Source: an uncultured Bacteroidales bacterium
Lineage (GTDB): Bacteria > Bacteroidota > Bacteroidia > Bacteroidales > Muribaculaceae
DNA: 7,272 nucleotides
NCBI GenBank assembly: GCA_947176515.1
Contig: CAMWQZ010000048.1
Coordinates: 1-7,272 of the forward strand
Direction of reading: 5' to 3'
Part shown: positions 1-6,624 of the stretch, piece by piece
Layout: the number at the start of each line of letters is the position of its first letter
Position numbering within the stretch: the stretch's first letter is position 1
The notes under the pieces: generated by a model
The model's database searches: none
Told to the model about the DNA's origin: nothing
The model's input: the letters and a program-made list of their open reading frames with translations, nothing else
Position numbers and translations under genes: made by a program

Positions 1-2
1 GC

Positions 3-2990
3 ATGGCGCTTGGCATGTATGCGGCTACTGACCCTGGTTTGACTCAGGTTTGGGTTACTCCTTTCCTTGAAATAGGCGACTGGGATAGTGCTCCGGCAGA
101 CTGGTCTAATTCAGAAGCTATTAAGGGTAAACCATGTGCGCGTTTCGCAACCGCAAGAGACGGCAAGGTTTATACCGTCAATATGGTGACAATGAGTATC
201 GCTGAGGTTACAGTCGAGGGTTTAAAGGATGTTTATAAACTTCCTCCTCTTTCTGGAACAGATATCTACGGTTCAGCTATTTCACTTGACGAAGAAGGCA
301 ACTTCCTTATCGGTAAGGAGTTTGTTACACGTCCTGGCAGTAGCCTTAATTGGGCTGTATATAGCCCAAAGACTAATCAGGCAAAGCAAATCGTTCTTGA
401 TATACCTGAAGGTTGGACTATTGGCCGTATCGACTGTGTCGGACACGTACTTGGCGATTTGACACGCGATGCGTTATTTTTTATCGCTCCCGAAACTGGT
501 AATTATACTCAAAAAGTCAGAGTAATCAAAGTCACTGGTAATGGCTCAGTCAACAGCATTGAATTTGAAACAATTGGTGGCGTTGAAGTGCCTGCGTCAC
601 AGGCTGGTCAACAGGGTATTGCTCAGCCGGCATTCTCGAACTATGCTGAATATACAGCTGCTGGTGAAGACAATTACAACTTCTACTATTCGGGTTGTAA
701 TGGCGTTAATACCGCTTATGCATCATATATCGATGGAGTTGTAACTCCTAACTTTGCTCCTGACATGCCATATTCAATAAATTCCGGCGTGAATGGTTTC
801 GATACATTTGTACTTAATGGTACACGCTATTTTGTGCGTAACTATTCTAATACTCCAGGCGCTCGTGAAATGGGTTTTGCCGTTATGAATGAAACTGGTG
901 ATATCCTAACGACATATATGAATACCGACTATGTGCCTAATGGTGGATATTCAACAATCGTAGCAGAGACCACTTCAAATAACACTGCCAATATTTATAT
1001 TTATAATTCTAATGGCAAGGGCGTTCAAGCAGCTCAGCTGTCTTTTGATCCTTCACAATGTGGCGCTCCAATCGTTCCTAATAAACCTATTGGTGCAACT
1101 CCTGACGATGCATATAAGATTTCTACACCTCAACAGCTCACAACAATGAGCACTCTTGTTACGGCTTCGGATTTCTATGTTGTTCTTGAGAACGATATCG
1201 ATATGGCAGATGTAGAATTTAAGCCGATTGAAATTAACGCGACCATACATTTTGAGGGTAATAACCATGTTATAAAGAACCTTACTGCTTCATCAACAAG
1301 TTCAGGTAATTTTGGTCTGTTTGGAGAAATGAAGGGCGAGATCAAGAATCTCGGTCTTGAGAATGTATATGTATATACCAACTGGGGCTGCGGTGGCGGT
1401 TTTATCGGAACAGCTGGTAATGTAACCATCGACAATTGCTTTACTACTGGTTCAATTAATGCAGCAGCCGTAGGTGGTCTTATTGGTGCCGCACATGGCA
1501 ATGTGGTTATTAAGAATTCTTATTCGCTTGCTAACGTAAATGATTTGAATAATCATTATGCAGGTGGTCTTGTTGGCCGTGTTGGTAGCAACGGTGGTGC
1601 TGCTACACTTACAGTTACTTACTCTTATGCTGGAGGAAATGTAGCATCTAATACAGGAACAGCATCTGGTATTGCTTCGGCAAATCAGGCAGAGTCTGTA
1701 GTTAATATGGATTATGTTGTAGCATGGAACTCTATAGTAAACGGTGGTAAAGCCGATGTCTTCTGCGCCGGACTTAGTGACAATATAGAACTTGGTGATA
1801 ATTATTGGATTTATGATGGACTTCTCCTCAACGGTGTTGTTGATGGCGATGATTCGCAGACAACAATTATGGAAGAAGTCGCAACTTGGGATGCTTTCAA
1901 TAGTACTGTAAATAATGGTCGCGCGGTGCTTGCATGGGAGACTGCAAATGGTAACAGTAATTTACTCGGTACAGAAAATAATCCCTATAAGCTCTATACC
2001 GCGAGAGACGTTTACAACATGCGTAATTATATTGCTCCCGGCCATAGCTACTTTACTGTTGAAAATGATATTGATATGGCTGGCGTGGCGTATACGGCGC
2101 CCCTCGGTGATAACAATTTCTCAGGACGCGTTGTGCACATTGATGGTAAGTGTCATGTTATCGACAATTTCACTGTTTCGTCTGGTAATTACCCCTCACT
2201 TATCGGTGTGTTTATGGGCGACATCAAGAATCTTGGCATGACTAACGTTGCTATTTCAAGTACTACTTCTGGTGTTGGTGTGTTTGGCGCATTCACCGGC
2301 CACGCATCATATGATGGAATTACAACTATTGACAACTGCTTTGCAACAGGTAAAGTGACAGGTGCTTACTATGCTGGCGGTATCGGTGGTTACAACAACG
2401 GTCAGTTGAAGATTTCAAACTCTTATACTCTTGTTGAGGTTGAGGCTAATGCATTCGCAGGTGGTGTCCTTGGTTGGGTTCCCGGTGGTGTTACCACTAT
2501 TGAGAATGTTTACGCTGGCTCATACGTTGAAGCGCTCAATGAAGACGGCACTGCAGGTGGTATCATTAACCTCGTAGGCGAGGGTGTTGCTACTCTTAAC
2601 AATGTTGTTTCATGGGGCGAAGGCGTATATGGCGCAAGCGTAGGCTTTGTTAACGGTGGTACTGTTGAGGTTACCGAAAACAATGTTTACTGTGGTGAAA
2701 ACGTTCTTCTCAATGGCGAAACTGCTCCCGAGGACGCTAAGTCAGACGAAGATCTTGTAGCTGTTGTAGCTACTTGGGAAGCTTTCAGCGATAAGCTCAA
2801 CGAAGGCAAGCCTATGCTCAAATGGCAGGCAGAAGGAACGGGCGGCGTTAACGACATCGTAGTTGACGAAAACGAAGCTAACGGTCCTGCGGTTTACTAC
2901 AACCTCCAAGGTGTTAAGGTCGCTAACCCCGAAAACGGTATCTATATCGTTCGTCGTGGCAACAAGGTGACTAAGGAACTCGTTCGTTAA
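3..2990 (+). CDS. Large GLUG-repeat surface or secreted protein with C-terminal sorting-like tail (5' end missing)
   Basis: The reading frame is open from the window edge and no signal peptide is seen, so the true start probably lies upstream; the ATG at position 3 is simply the first Met visible. Visible residues 1-350 are beta-rich, with repeated 'DGKVYTV' / 'EEGNFLIG' / 'NIYIYNSNG' strands that suggest a propeller-like fold, but I recognise no family. Residues about 365-645 and 655-942 are two related modules. Each begins with an 'ENDIDMA' segment, continues with GLUG-type repeats ('GEIKNLGL', 'TIDNCFTTG', 'AVGGLIG', 'YAGGLVG'; second copy 'GDIKNLGM', 'TIDNCFATG', 'YYAGGIGG'), and closes with an 'ATWDAF'/'ATWEAF' segment. 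GLUG repeats are known in bacterial surface and peptidase-linked proteins and probably fold as a beta-helix. Residues 947-995 ('YYNLQGVKV', 'NGIYIVRRGNKVTK') resemble the short type IX secretion-style tails of Bacteroidales. Role inferred: extracellular binding or adhesion; no catalytic motif is visible. It ends just before a strong terminator. Confidence 0.85.
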   Translation: MALGMYAATDPGLTQVWVTPFLEIGDWDSAPADWSNSEAIKGKPCARFATARDGKVYTVNMVTMSIAEVTVEGLKDVYKLPPLSGTDIYGSAISLDEEGNFLIGKEFVTRPGSSLNWAVYSPKTNQAKQIVLDIPEGWTIGRIDCVGHVLGDLTRDALFFIAPETGNYTQKVRVIKVTGNGSVNSIEFETIGGVEVPASQAGQQGIAQPAFSNYAEYTAAGEDNYNFYYSGCNGVNTAYASYIDGVVTPNFAPDMPYSINSGVNGFDTFVLNGTRYFVRNYSNTPGAREMGFAVMNETGDILTTYMNTDYVPNGGYSTIVAETTSNNTANIYIYNSNGKGVQAAQLSFDPSQCGAPIVPNKPIGATPDDAYKISTPQQLTTMSTLVTASDFYVVLENDIDMADVEFKPIEINATIHFEGNNHVIKNLTASSTSSGNFGLFGEMKGEIKNLGLENVYVYTNWGCGGGFIGTAGNVTIDNCFTTGSINAAAVGGLIGAAHGNVVIKNSYSLANVNDLNNHYAGGLVGRVGSNGGAATLTVTYSYAGGNVASNTGTASGIASANQAESVVNMDYVVAWNSIVNGGKADVFCAGLSDNIELGDNYWIYDGLLLNGVVDGDDSQTTIMEEVATWDAFNSTVNNGRAVLAWETANGNSNLLGTENNPYKLYTARDVYNMRNYIAPGHSYFTVENDIDMAGVAYTAPLGDNNFSGRVVHIDGKCHVIDNFTVSSGNYPSLIGVFMGDIKNLGMTNVAISSTTSGVGVFGAFTGHASYDGITTIDNCFATGKVTGAYYAGGIGGYNNGQLKISNSYTLVEVEANAFAGGVLGWVPGGVTTIENVYAGSYVEALNEDGTAGGIINLVGEGVATLNNVVSWGEGVYGASVGFVNGGTVEVTENNVYCGENVLLNGETAPEDAKSDEDLVAVVATWEAFSDKLNEGKPMLKWQAEGTGGVNDIVVDENEANGPAVYYNLQGVKVANPENGIYIVRRGNKVTKELVR
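1095..1937 (+). repeat. First GLUG module of the surface protein
   Basis: This stretch encodes residues about 365-645, the first of two homologous modules. Shared landmarks with the second copy are 'LENDIDMADV', 'NNHVIKNLT', 'EIKNLGLENV', 'TIDNCFTTGSI', 'IKNSYSL', 'YAGGLVG', 'YSYAGGNV' and the closing 'VATWDAFNSTVNNG'. The order of landmarks is the same in both copies, which indicates an internal duplication. The DNA copies have diverged well beyond simple identity, so the duplication is old. Module borders are approximate. Confidence 0.75.
1965..2828 (+). repeat. Second GLUG module of the surface protein
   Basis: This stretch encodes residues about 655-942. It repeats the order of the first module: 'VENDIDMAGV', 'KCHVIDNFTV', 'DIKNLGMTNV', 'TIDNCFATGKV', 'ISNSYTL', 'FAGGVLG', 'NVYAGSYV' and 'VATWEAFSDKLNEG'. 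Each module ends with a 'WDAF/WEAF...(N/E)G...L.W' segment followed by a linker; after this copy the linker leads into the C-terminal tail. Confidence 0.75.
2841..2987 (+). other. C-terminal sorting-like tail domain of the surface protein
   Basis: Residues 947-995 contain 'GVNDIV', then 'YYNLQGVKV', 'NGIYIVRRGNKVTK' and a terminal 'LVR'. Tails of this shape, a Tyr-x-Leu-x-Gly-x-x-Val strand followed by Gly-Ile-Tyr-Ile-Val and a basic end, are common at the C-termini of secreted Bacteroidales proteins and resemble type IX secretion (Por) signals. Use for sorting here is inferred. Third codon positions in this stretch are richer in C (aac, tac, ctc, ccc) than in the upstream two thirds of the gene. 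Confidence 0.6.
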
Positions 2991-3015
2991 TATCTACGCG
3001 ATACATAATTGATAA

Positions 3016-3044
3016 AGGGCCCGGACTCAGTTCGGGCTCTTTTT
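3016..3044 (+). terminator. Intrinsic terminator of the surface-protein gene
   Basis: An 11-bp stem (3016-3026 with 3030-3040, including two G-T pairs) closes a 3-base loop and is followed at once by a run of T (3040-3044). It begins 26 bases after the stop codon, so it fits the end of the upstream gene. Confidence 0.9.
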
Positions 3045-3070
3045 ATGTAAATACTTTTTATGAGAATAGA

Positions 3071-3090
3071 TGCAGTGATAAATCACTGCA
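3071..3090. repeat. Perfect 9-bp inverted repeat
   Basis: The arms TGCAGTGAT and ATCACTGCA are separated by only AA. No T-run follows, so it is not a standard terminator. It sits 27 bases after the surface-gene terminator and about 67 bases upstream of the tRNA-Pro -33 element. It could be a protein-binding palindrome or a leftover hairpin; function unknown. Confidence 0.6.
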
Positions 3091-3156
3091 TATTACATTG
3101 CTACGTTTTTGCGAAGGTTTAGTGTGAAAAATCGCAGTAAAAAACTTACAAAAAAA

Positions 3157-3188
3157 TTTGGTCTGTTCGGAAAAAGTCTGTAACTTTG
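3157..3188 (+). promoter_or_regulatory. Promoter of tRNA-Pro
   Basis: A -33 element TTTG (3157-3160) and a -7 element TAACTTTG (3181-3188) are 20 bases apart, which matches the Bacteroidetes primary sigma consensus (TTTG, 19-21 bases, TAnnTTTG). The A-rich tract just upstream (3136-3156) may help binding. The tRNA starts 20 bases after the -7 box, leaving a short leader. Confidence 0.85.
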
Positions 3189-3207
3189 CATCGCTTTTCA
3201 GAACAAT

Positions 3208-3281
3208 CGGGGTGTAGCTCAGTTGGTTAGAGTACGCGTCTGGGGGGCGTGAGGTCGCTAGTTCGAGTCTAGTCACCCCGA
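3208..3281 (+). tRNA. tRNA-Pro (anticodon GGG)
   Basis: The 74-base sequence folds into a full cloverleaf: acceptor CGGGGTG/CACCCCG (3208-3214 with 3274-3280), D arm GCTC/GAGT, anticodon stem CGCGT/GCGTG with loop CTGGGGG, and T arm GCTAG/CTAGT around TTCGAGT. The anticodon GGG is at 3242-3244, reading CCC/CCU proline codons. The discriminator is A3281 and CCA is not encoded, as is usual in Bacteroidetes. It has its own promoter and terminator, so it is a single-tRNA unit. Confidence 0.97.
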
Positions 3282-3293
3282 CAACAAAAAAGC

Positions 3294-3332
3294 AAGAGGG
3301 TGTAACTTTGAAAGTTACACTCTCTTTTTTTT
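3294..3332 (+). terminator. Intrinsic terminator of tRNA-Pro
   Basis: A 15-bp stem (3294-3308 with 3312-3326, one G-T pair) with a 3-base loop runs straight into a T-tract (3325-3332). It starts 13 bases after the tRNA end. Confidence 0.93.
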
Positions 3333-3370
3333 ATCCTCCCGGATAGAGTCGAGGACAAGGCGGCGACGCT

Positions 3371-3431
3371 ACTAATGGGACTAATACGGCAATAAGACTA
3401 ATAGGTCATATAGGGATATATGTAGATATAG
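3371..3431. repeat. Degenerate tandem array, about 9 bases per unit ('actaat' core)
   Basis: The stretch divides into roughly seven units of 8-9 bases: actaatggg, actaatacg, gcaataag, actaatagg, tcatatagg, gatatatg, tagatatag. The 'actaat' core is exact at 3371, 3380 and 3397, and later units drift to 'atat'. It lies between the tRNA-Pro terminator and the hairpin ending the convergent GH84 gene, and it has no open reading frame of note. I cannot assign a function. Confidence 0.5.
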
Positions 3432-3432
3432 T

Positions 3433-3461
3433 AAACCCTCGCTTTTTTAGGGCGAGGGCTT
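3433..3461 (-). terminator. Hairpin likely ending GH84 transcription
   Basis: A 10-bp stem (3433-3442 with 3452-3461, one G-T pair) with a CCCTCGC/GCGAGGG core and a 9-base loop lies 31 bases past the GH84 stop on the minus strand. The minus-strand T-run is only three bases and lies inside the stem, so this is a weak intrinsic terminator, but its place at the convergent junction supports the role. Confidence 0.6.
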
Positions 3462-3492
3462 ATTGTATTTGATGGGAAGTGATATTTCGCGC

Positions 3493-6048
3493 TTAGCGAG
3501 CTATTATTTCATAGATTTCACCGGTTCCGTTGATGTTAAGGGCGTTGGCTCCGTTGCTCACATTTATTACGCTATACGGTTTCAGAGTGGTTGTGCTGAT
3601 TGTATTGCCTTTCTTGTCGGTGAGCGTTGCAGTGGCGTTACCTGATTTGCCACTGAGGATTATGTATTCTTTTACATTGCCCGGTATTTCGATGGTTACA
3701 TTGCCGTCGAGTTTTGCCATTGTGAGAGGGTTGCTGTCAAATGCAGTCAACATCGCTTCTGCATTAGGAGCTGTAATGGTGAAGCCGAGATTTTCGAGGC
3801 GTGGAGGATTGACTTCAAACGTGCGGACTGAAGCCCAGTTGCGTCGCTTGGAGTCGTCAAGACGGCGCAGGCGCACGATTCGAGCATCAACCGGTTCGCT
3901 TGTCCAGACGATGTCGTAAGTGTTGGTTAGGGTGTCGGTCAGAGCCTTCCATTCTTTGCCATCGGCGGAGTATTCAACGACGGCAAGGTCAAAGAAGTCA
4001 ACATCGTCGACTGAGTTGCGTCCCTGACGGATATGCACTTCGCTCACGGCCGTTGTCTCTGGCATCAGCACGCCAATCCAGTCGCCCTTCTTTTGTGCGT
4101 AAGCCGAAGTGTAGAATGTTGCGGTGTCGCCGTCGAGCATATTGCGGTCGAGCGTGGTCGACAAATTGCGGAATGTGCCTATGCCGTCATAGATTTTGGG
4201 AGTCTTGCCAGTAAGGCGATTGTAGAAGTCGGCTGCCAAAGTGCCCATCGACTCTTCGTAGAAGGGCTGAAGCTTCATAGTGCCTGATTTGTGGGCGTTG
4301 TAGGCTTGGGCGTCCTCTGGAGACATAAGATTAGCAGTATAAACATTCCAGAATTCCTCAGGTGAAGCGCCCTTGCTGCTCATGTCTATAAGCTCGATTG
4401 TGCGTAGGCCACGGTCGCCAAGTTTGCCGAATTCTACGAGCCACGGACGCAGTTCGTTGAGGAGGAGCTGATTGCCCATGCCGTTTTCAAGCTGAGCCGG
4501 AACCTTGCTGATGGCTTCAAATTCCTCTTTGAGGGCGTTATATACGGCTGGACTCTTGGTCAGGTCAAGTGTTGGGATAGTGGTCTCCCATGATTCATCA
4601 CGGCGATAGCCAGTCTCAGTGTCAGTAGAGTGAATGGCGAAGCGGCGATAAGCATCGTAGGTATTGGGGGCAAGTTCGCGCAGACCGCGTTCCCAGTTGT
4701 CAATAGGATTGTAGTCTGAGGTGTTCCATGCGTAGTCAGCTACGCCGTAGAGGCCGAGTTTAGAAGCTTCGCCATGTTCCATCGGATTGCTGACAATAGC
4801 GCAAATATCGTCGGCGGTGAGGGTGGTATCAAGACCATAGGCAGGGCCTTGCATCAGATACATACGGCCATAGTCAGTCACAGGCCAGTTCCACCAATAG
4901 TAACCGGGACGACGAGTGAGATTGGAGAAGAACTCCTGACTCTCGCGAGTCAAATCAGAGCAGACAACATCGCCGGTGTTCATTACTTCGACCGATGGGT
5001 CAAGGAGACGTCCCCAGGTAGCGAGCGCACCGTTCTCAGTCGGATTGGCCCACATGCGTGAATAATCGGTGGGGCATGCTACGAGACCGCTTACGTCGGG
5101 ATGCTTCTTAATAAAGTCTTCGGTGATACGGTTCATTAGCTCAGCCTGACGAACAGGGTTGGTGCCTTCGCCTTCGATATCGTCAAAGAATATGGCGAAT
5201 GATCTTACGCCGAGGTCATACATCATCTTGAATTTGTTGATAAGATTCTGATAGTCCTCCTCGTTCCATTTGATGTCCTTACCCGGATGGATTGCCCACA
5301 CGAAATCTACATGGTTGCGGCGCGAAGCCTCGGCAAGTTCGCGTATGTTTTGAGCTTCCTTTTCAGGGTAGGGGAGTCGCCAGTTTGGCGAGCTGTGATA
5401 GGGGTCGTCTTTGGGCGCGTAGAAGTAGGTGTTCATCTTGTGACGGCCGTAGAAGTCGATGAGCGACAGTCTGACTTCGTGACTCCAAGGATTGCCATAG
5501 AAGCCTTCGACGACTCCACGCTTGGGCAGAGTGGGGTAGTCATTGATTGTCAGTTCTGGCAACGCTTTTTCCATGCCGGGATTCTCGAGAAGCTGTCTTA
5601 GTGTCTGAATGCCATAGAAAACTCCTCGGGCGTCGCGGCCGATGATTGTCACGCCGTTTTTGTCAACAGTCAGAACGTAGGCACCCGAAACATCTTTAAC
5701 GCCAGCTTTATCAGCTGCTTTCTTGTCATCAGTTAGAGTAAGAGGTGCGCCTTTGGCGCTTAACGTCAGTGATGAGCAGTCTGCGCTGAACGCTTTAGAG
5801 GATTTGCCTTTGAGAGTGAAGCCGTTGCCGACAGATAACACTCCGGCTTTCCCAAGCGTGAAGTCTTGCGGTATGGGGTTAACTATGAATGGTCTGTCGG
5901 ATACATAGTGTCCAGGCGCCGGATTGACGCTCTGCTTCTCAGAGCGTTGCGAACTGAGGTCGAAAGTATCATTAGTCTGGCCGATGGCAGGCAGAGCAAC
6001 TATCGCAGCCGCGACGGCCGCTGACAAAAGTTTTGAAGTCTTAGTCAT
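3493..6048 (-). CDS. Exported GH84 beta-N-acetylglucosaminidase (O-GlcNAcase/NagJ-like)
   Basis: An 851-residue enzyme expected to remove terminal beta-linked GlcNAc by substrate-assisted (oxazoline) catalysis. Residues 1-23 form a signal peptide without a lipobox Cys, so a periplasmic or secreted protein is likely. Domains: N-terminal alpha/beta domain about 50-170; TIM-barrel catalytic domain about 175-480; helical region about 495-610; discoidin (F5/8 type C)-like domain about 620-745 ('MLDGDTATFYTS', 'GDWIGV', 'VEYSADGKEW'); extra beta domain 750-851. The catalytic pair is Asp289-Asp290 in 'FFDDIEGEGTNP'. Pocket residues matching the B. thetaiotaomicron enzyme are Gly182/Tyr184 ('EGFYGNPW'), Lys213 ('APKDDPYH'), Cys325/Tyr329 ('CPTDY'), Thr358, Asn387 and Asp392 ('WWNWPVTDY') and Asn421 ('NPMEHGEASK'). 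Bt GH84 has about 740 residues, so this one is longer at the C-terminus. The likely substrate is host or mucin glycan; this is inference, as there are no SusC/SusD neighbours. It is transcribed alone from its own promoter. Confidence 0.95.
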   Translation of the reverse strand: MTKTSKLLSAAVAAAIVALPAIGQTNDTFDLSSQRSEKQSVNPAPGHYVSDRPFIVNPIPQDFTLGKAGVLSVGNGFTLKGKSSKAFSADCSSLTLSAKGAPLTLTDDKKAADKAGVKDVSGAYVLTVDKNGVTIIGRDARGVFYGIQTLRQLLENPGMEKALPELTINDYPTLPKRGVVEGFYGNPWSHEVRLSLIDFYGRHKMNTYFYAPKDDPYHSSPNWRLPYPEKEAQNIRELAEASRRNHVDFVWAIHPGKDIKWNEEDYQNLINKFKMMYDLGVRSFAIFFDDIEGEGTNPVRQAELMNRITEDFIKKHPDVSGLVACPTDYSRMWANPTENGALATWGRLLDPSVEVMNTGDVVCSDLTRESQEFFSNLTRRPGYYWWNWPVTDYGRMYLMQGPAYGLDTTLTADDICAIVSNPMEHGEASKLGLYGVADYAWNTSDYNPIDNWERGLRELAPNTYDAYRRFAIHSTDTETGYRRDESWETTIPTLDLTKSPAVYNALKEEFEAISKVPAQLENGMGNQLLLNELRPWLVEFGKLGDRGLRTIELIDMSSKGASPEEFWNVYTANLMSPEDAQAYNAHKSGTMKLQPFYEESMGTLAADFYNRLTGKTPKIYDGIGTFRNLSTTLDRNMLDGDTATFYTSAYAQKKGDWIGVLMPETTAVSEVHIRQGRNSVDDVDFFDLAVVEYSADGKEWKALTDTLTNTYDIVWTSEPVDARIVRLRRLDDSKRRNWASVRTFEVNPPRLENLGFTITAPNAEAMLTAFDSNPLTMAKLDGNVTIEIPGNVKEYIILSGKSGNATATLTDKKGNTISTTTLKPYSVINVSNGANALNINGTGEIYEIIAR

Positions 6049-6097
6049 TTAAGGATTTATTTCTTAATGTTAGTAAAATATGAATTGGCTCCTTATG

Positions 6098-6129
6098 CAA
6101 AATTACGCAAAGAGTCAATAGGTTGCAAG
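6098..6129 (-). promoter_or_regulatory. Promoter of the GH84 gene
   Basis: Read on the minus strand, TAATTTTG (6105-6098) is a match to the TAnnTTTG -7 box, and CTTG (6129-6126) lies 20 bases upstream as the -33 element. Transcription should begin near 6090, giving an untranslated leader of about 40 bases. The start codon is preceded by an A/T-rich stretch and no strong Shine-Dalgarno site, as is normal for Bacteroidetes. Confidence 0.75.
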
Positions 6130-6185
6130 TGAGTCAGCGAAAAATAGTGTTAAAAAATAAAAGAATGGGGTGGGGGATGGGGCAT

Positions 6186-6210
6186 AAAAATAGCCAGAAT
6201 ATGAATGGCT
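6186..6210 (-). terminator. Possible terminator of the toxin-antitoxin operon
   Basis: On the minus strand, AGCCA (6210-6206) pairs with TGGCT (6196-6192) around a 9-base loop and is followed by ATTTTT. It lies 29 bases past the toxin stop codon. The 5-bp stem is short, so efficiency is uncertain. Confidence 0.5.
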
Positions 6211-6238
6211 GCCTTGACTAAAGTCTGTAAGCTTAGGT

Positions 6239-6571
6239 TCAATAATCGAACATCTCTTTCAGAGTTTCTGATATTGCGTGTTTCTCTTCCTCGGAAATCT
6301 CGCCCGTCTTATTCGATACTCTTGATTTGTCTATTGTTTTTATTTGGTCAAGAGCCGCATAACTGTCATTCTTTAATCCGCTTTGTGCGCTCGCTTTGAT
6401 TAACACCCTTGTTGGCAGACTTCTTTGGGTTGAGGTTATAGGGGCGACTATCAAAGTTTTGATGTAGTCATTCATATCATCAGGTGATACGATGACATAT
6501 GGCCTTAGTTTCTTCATTTCAGCGCCAACAGTAGGGTCTAAGTCAACCCAAAAAATTTCGAATTGTTGCAT
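6239..6571 (-). CDS. mazF: MazF/PemK-family toxin, predicted mRNA endoribonuclease
   Basis: A 110-residue protein, the usual size for MazF/PemK toxins, which cut RNA at short specific sequences to halt growth. The N-terminus carries the family signature: 'VDLDPTVGAEMKKLRP' (9-24) followed by the beta strand 'YVIVSPDDMN' (25-34), then 'VAPITS' (42-47) and the conserved C-terminal block 'ALDQIKTIDKSRV' (73-85). Glu18, Arg23 and Thr46/Ser47 occupy the positions expected for the catalytic pocket. The protein ends in a charged helix (93-110). The ATG start is preferred because an in-frame TAA lies 27 bases upstream. It is second in the operon, after the antitoxin, with a 53-base gap. The cleavage sequence cannot be read from the gene. 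Confidence 0.93.
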   Translation of the reverse strand: MQQFEIFWVDLDPTVGAEMKKLRPYVIVSPDDMNDYIKTLIVAPITSTQRSLPTRVLIKASAQSGLKNDSYAALDQIKTIDKSRVSNKTGEISEEEKHAISETLKEMFDY

Positions 6572-6624
6572 GTGTCCAATTTCTTTTTAAATTTTTATTA
6601 CAATCTGTTGGGGAGAAATAGATG

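Noticed and set aside
3058..3276. Minus-strand open frame of 72 codons across tRNA-Pro
   Set aside because: It reads the antisense of the tRNA ('TRLELATSRPPD' is the well-known false peptide from tRNA antisense) and has no initiation context.
3303..3310. TAACTTTG as a second promoter -7 box
   Set aside because: It lies inside the stem of the tRNA-Pro terminator and has no -33 element about 20 bases upstream.
3484..3500. Inverted repeat TCGC/GCGA around the GH84 stop codon
   Set aside because: Only four base pairs, readily expected by chance, and no T-run follows.
3900..5908. Plus-strand open frames opposite the GH84 gene
   Set aside because: They are shadows of a long, clearly homologous coding sequence; their products are low-complexity or Arg/Cys-rich and have no promoter.
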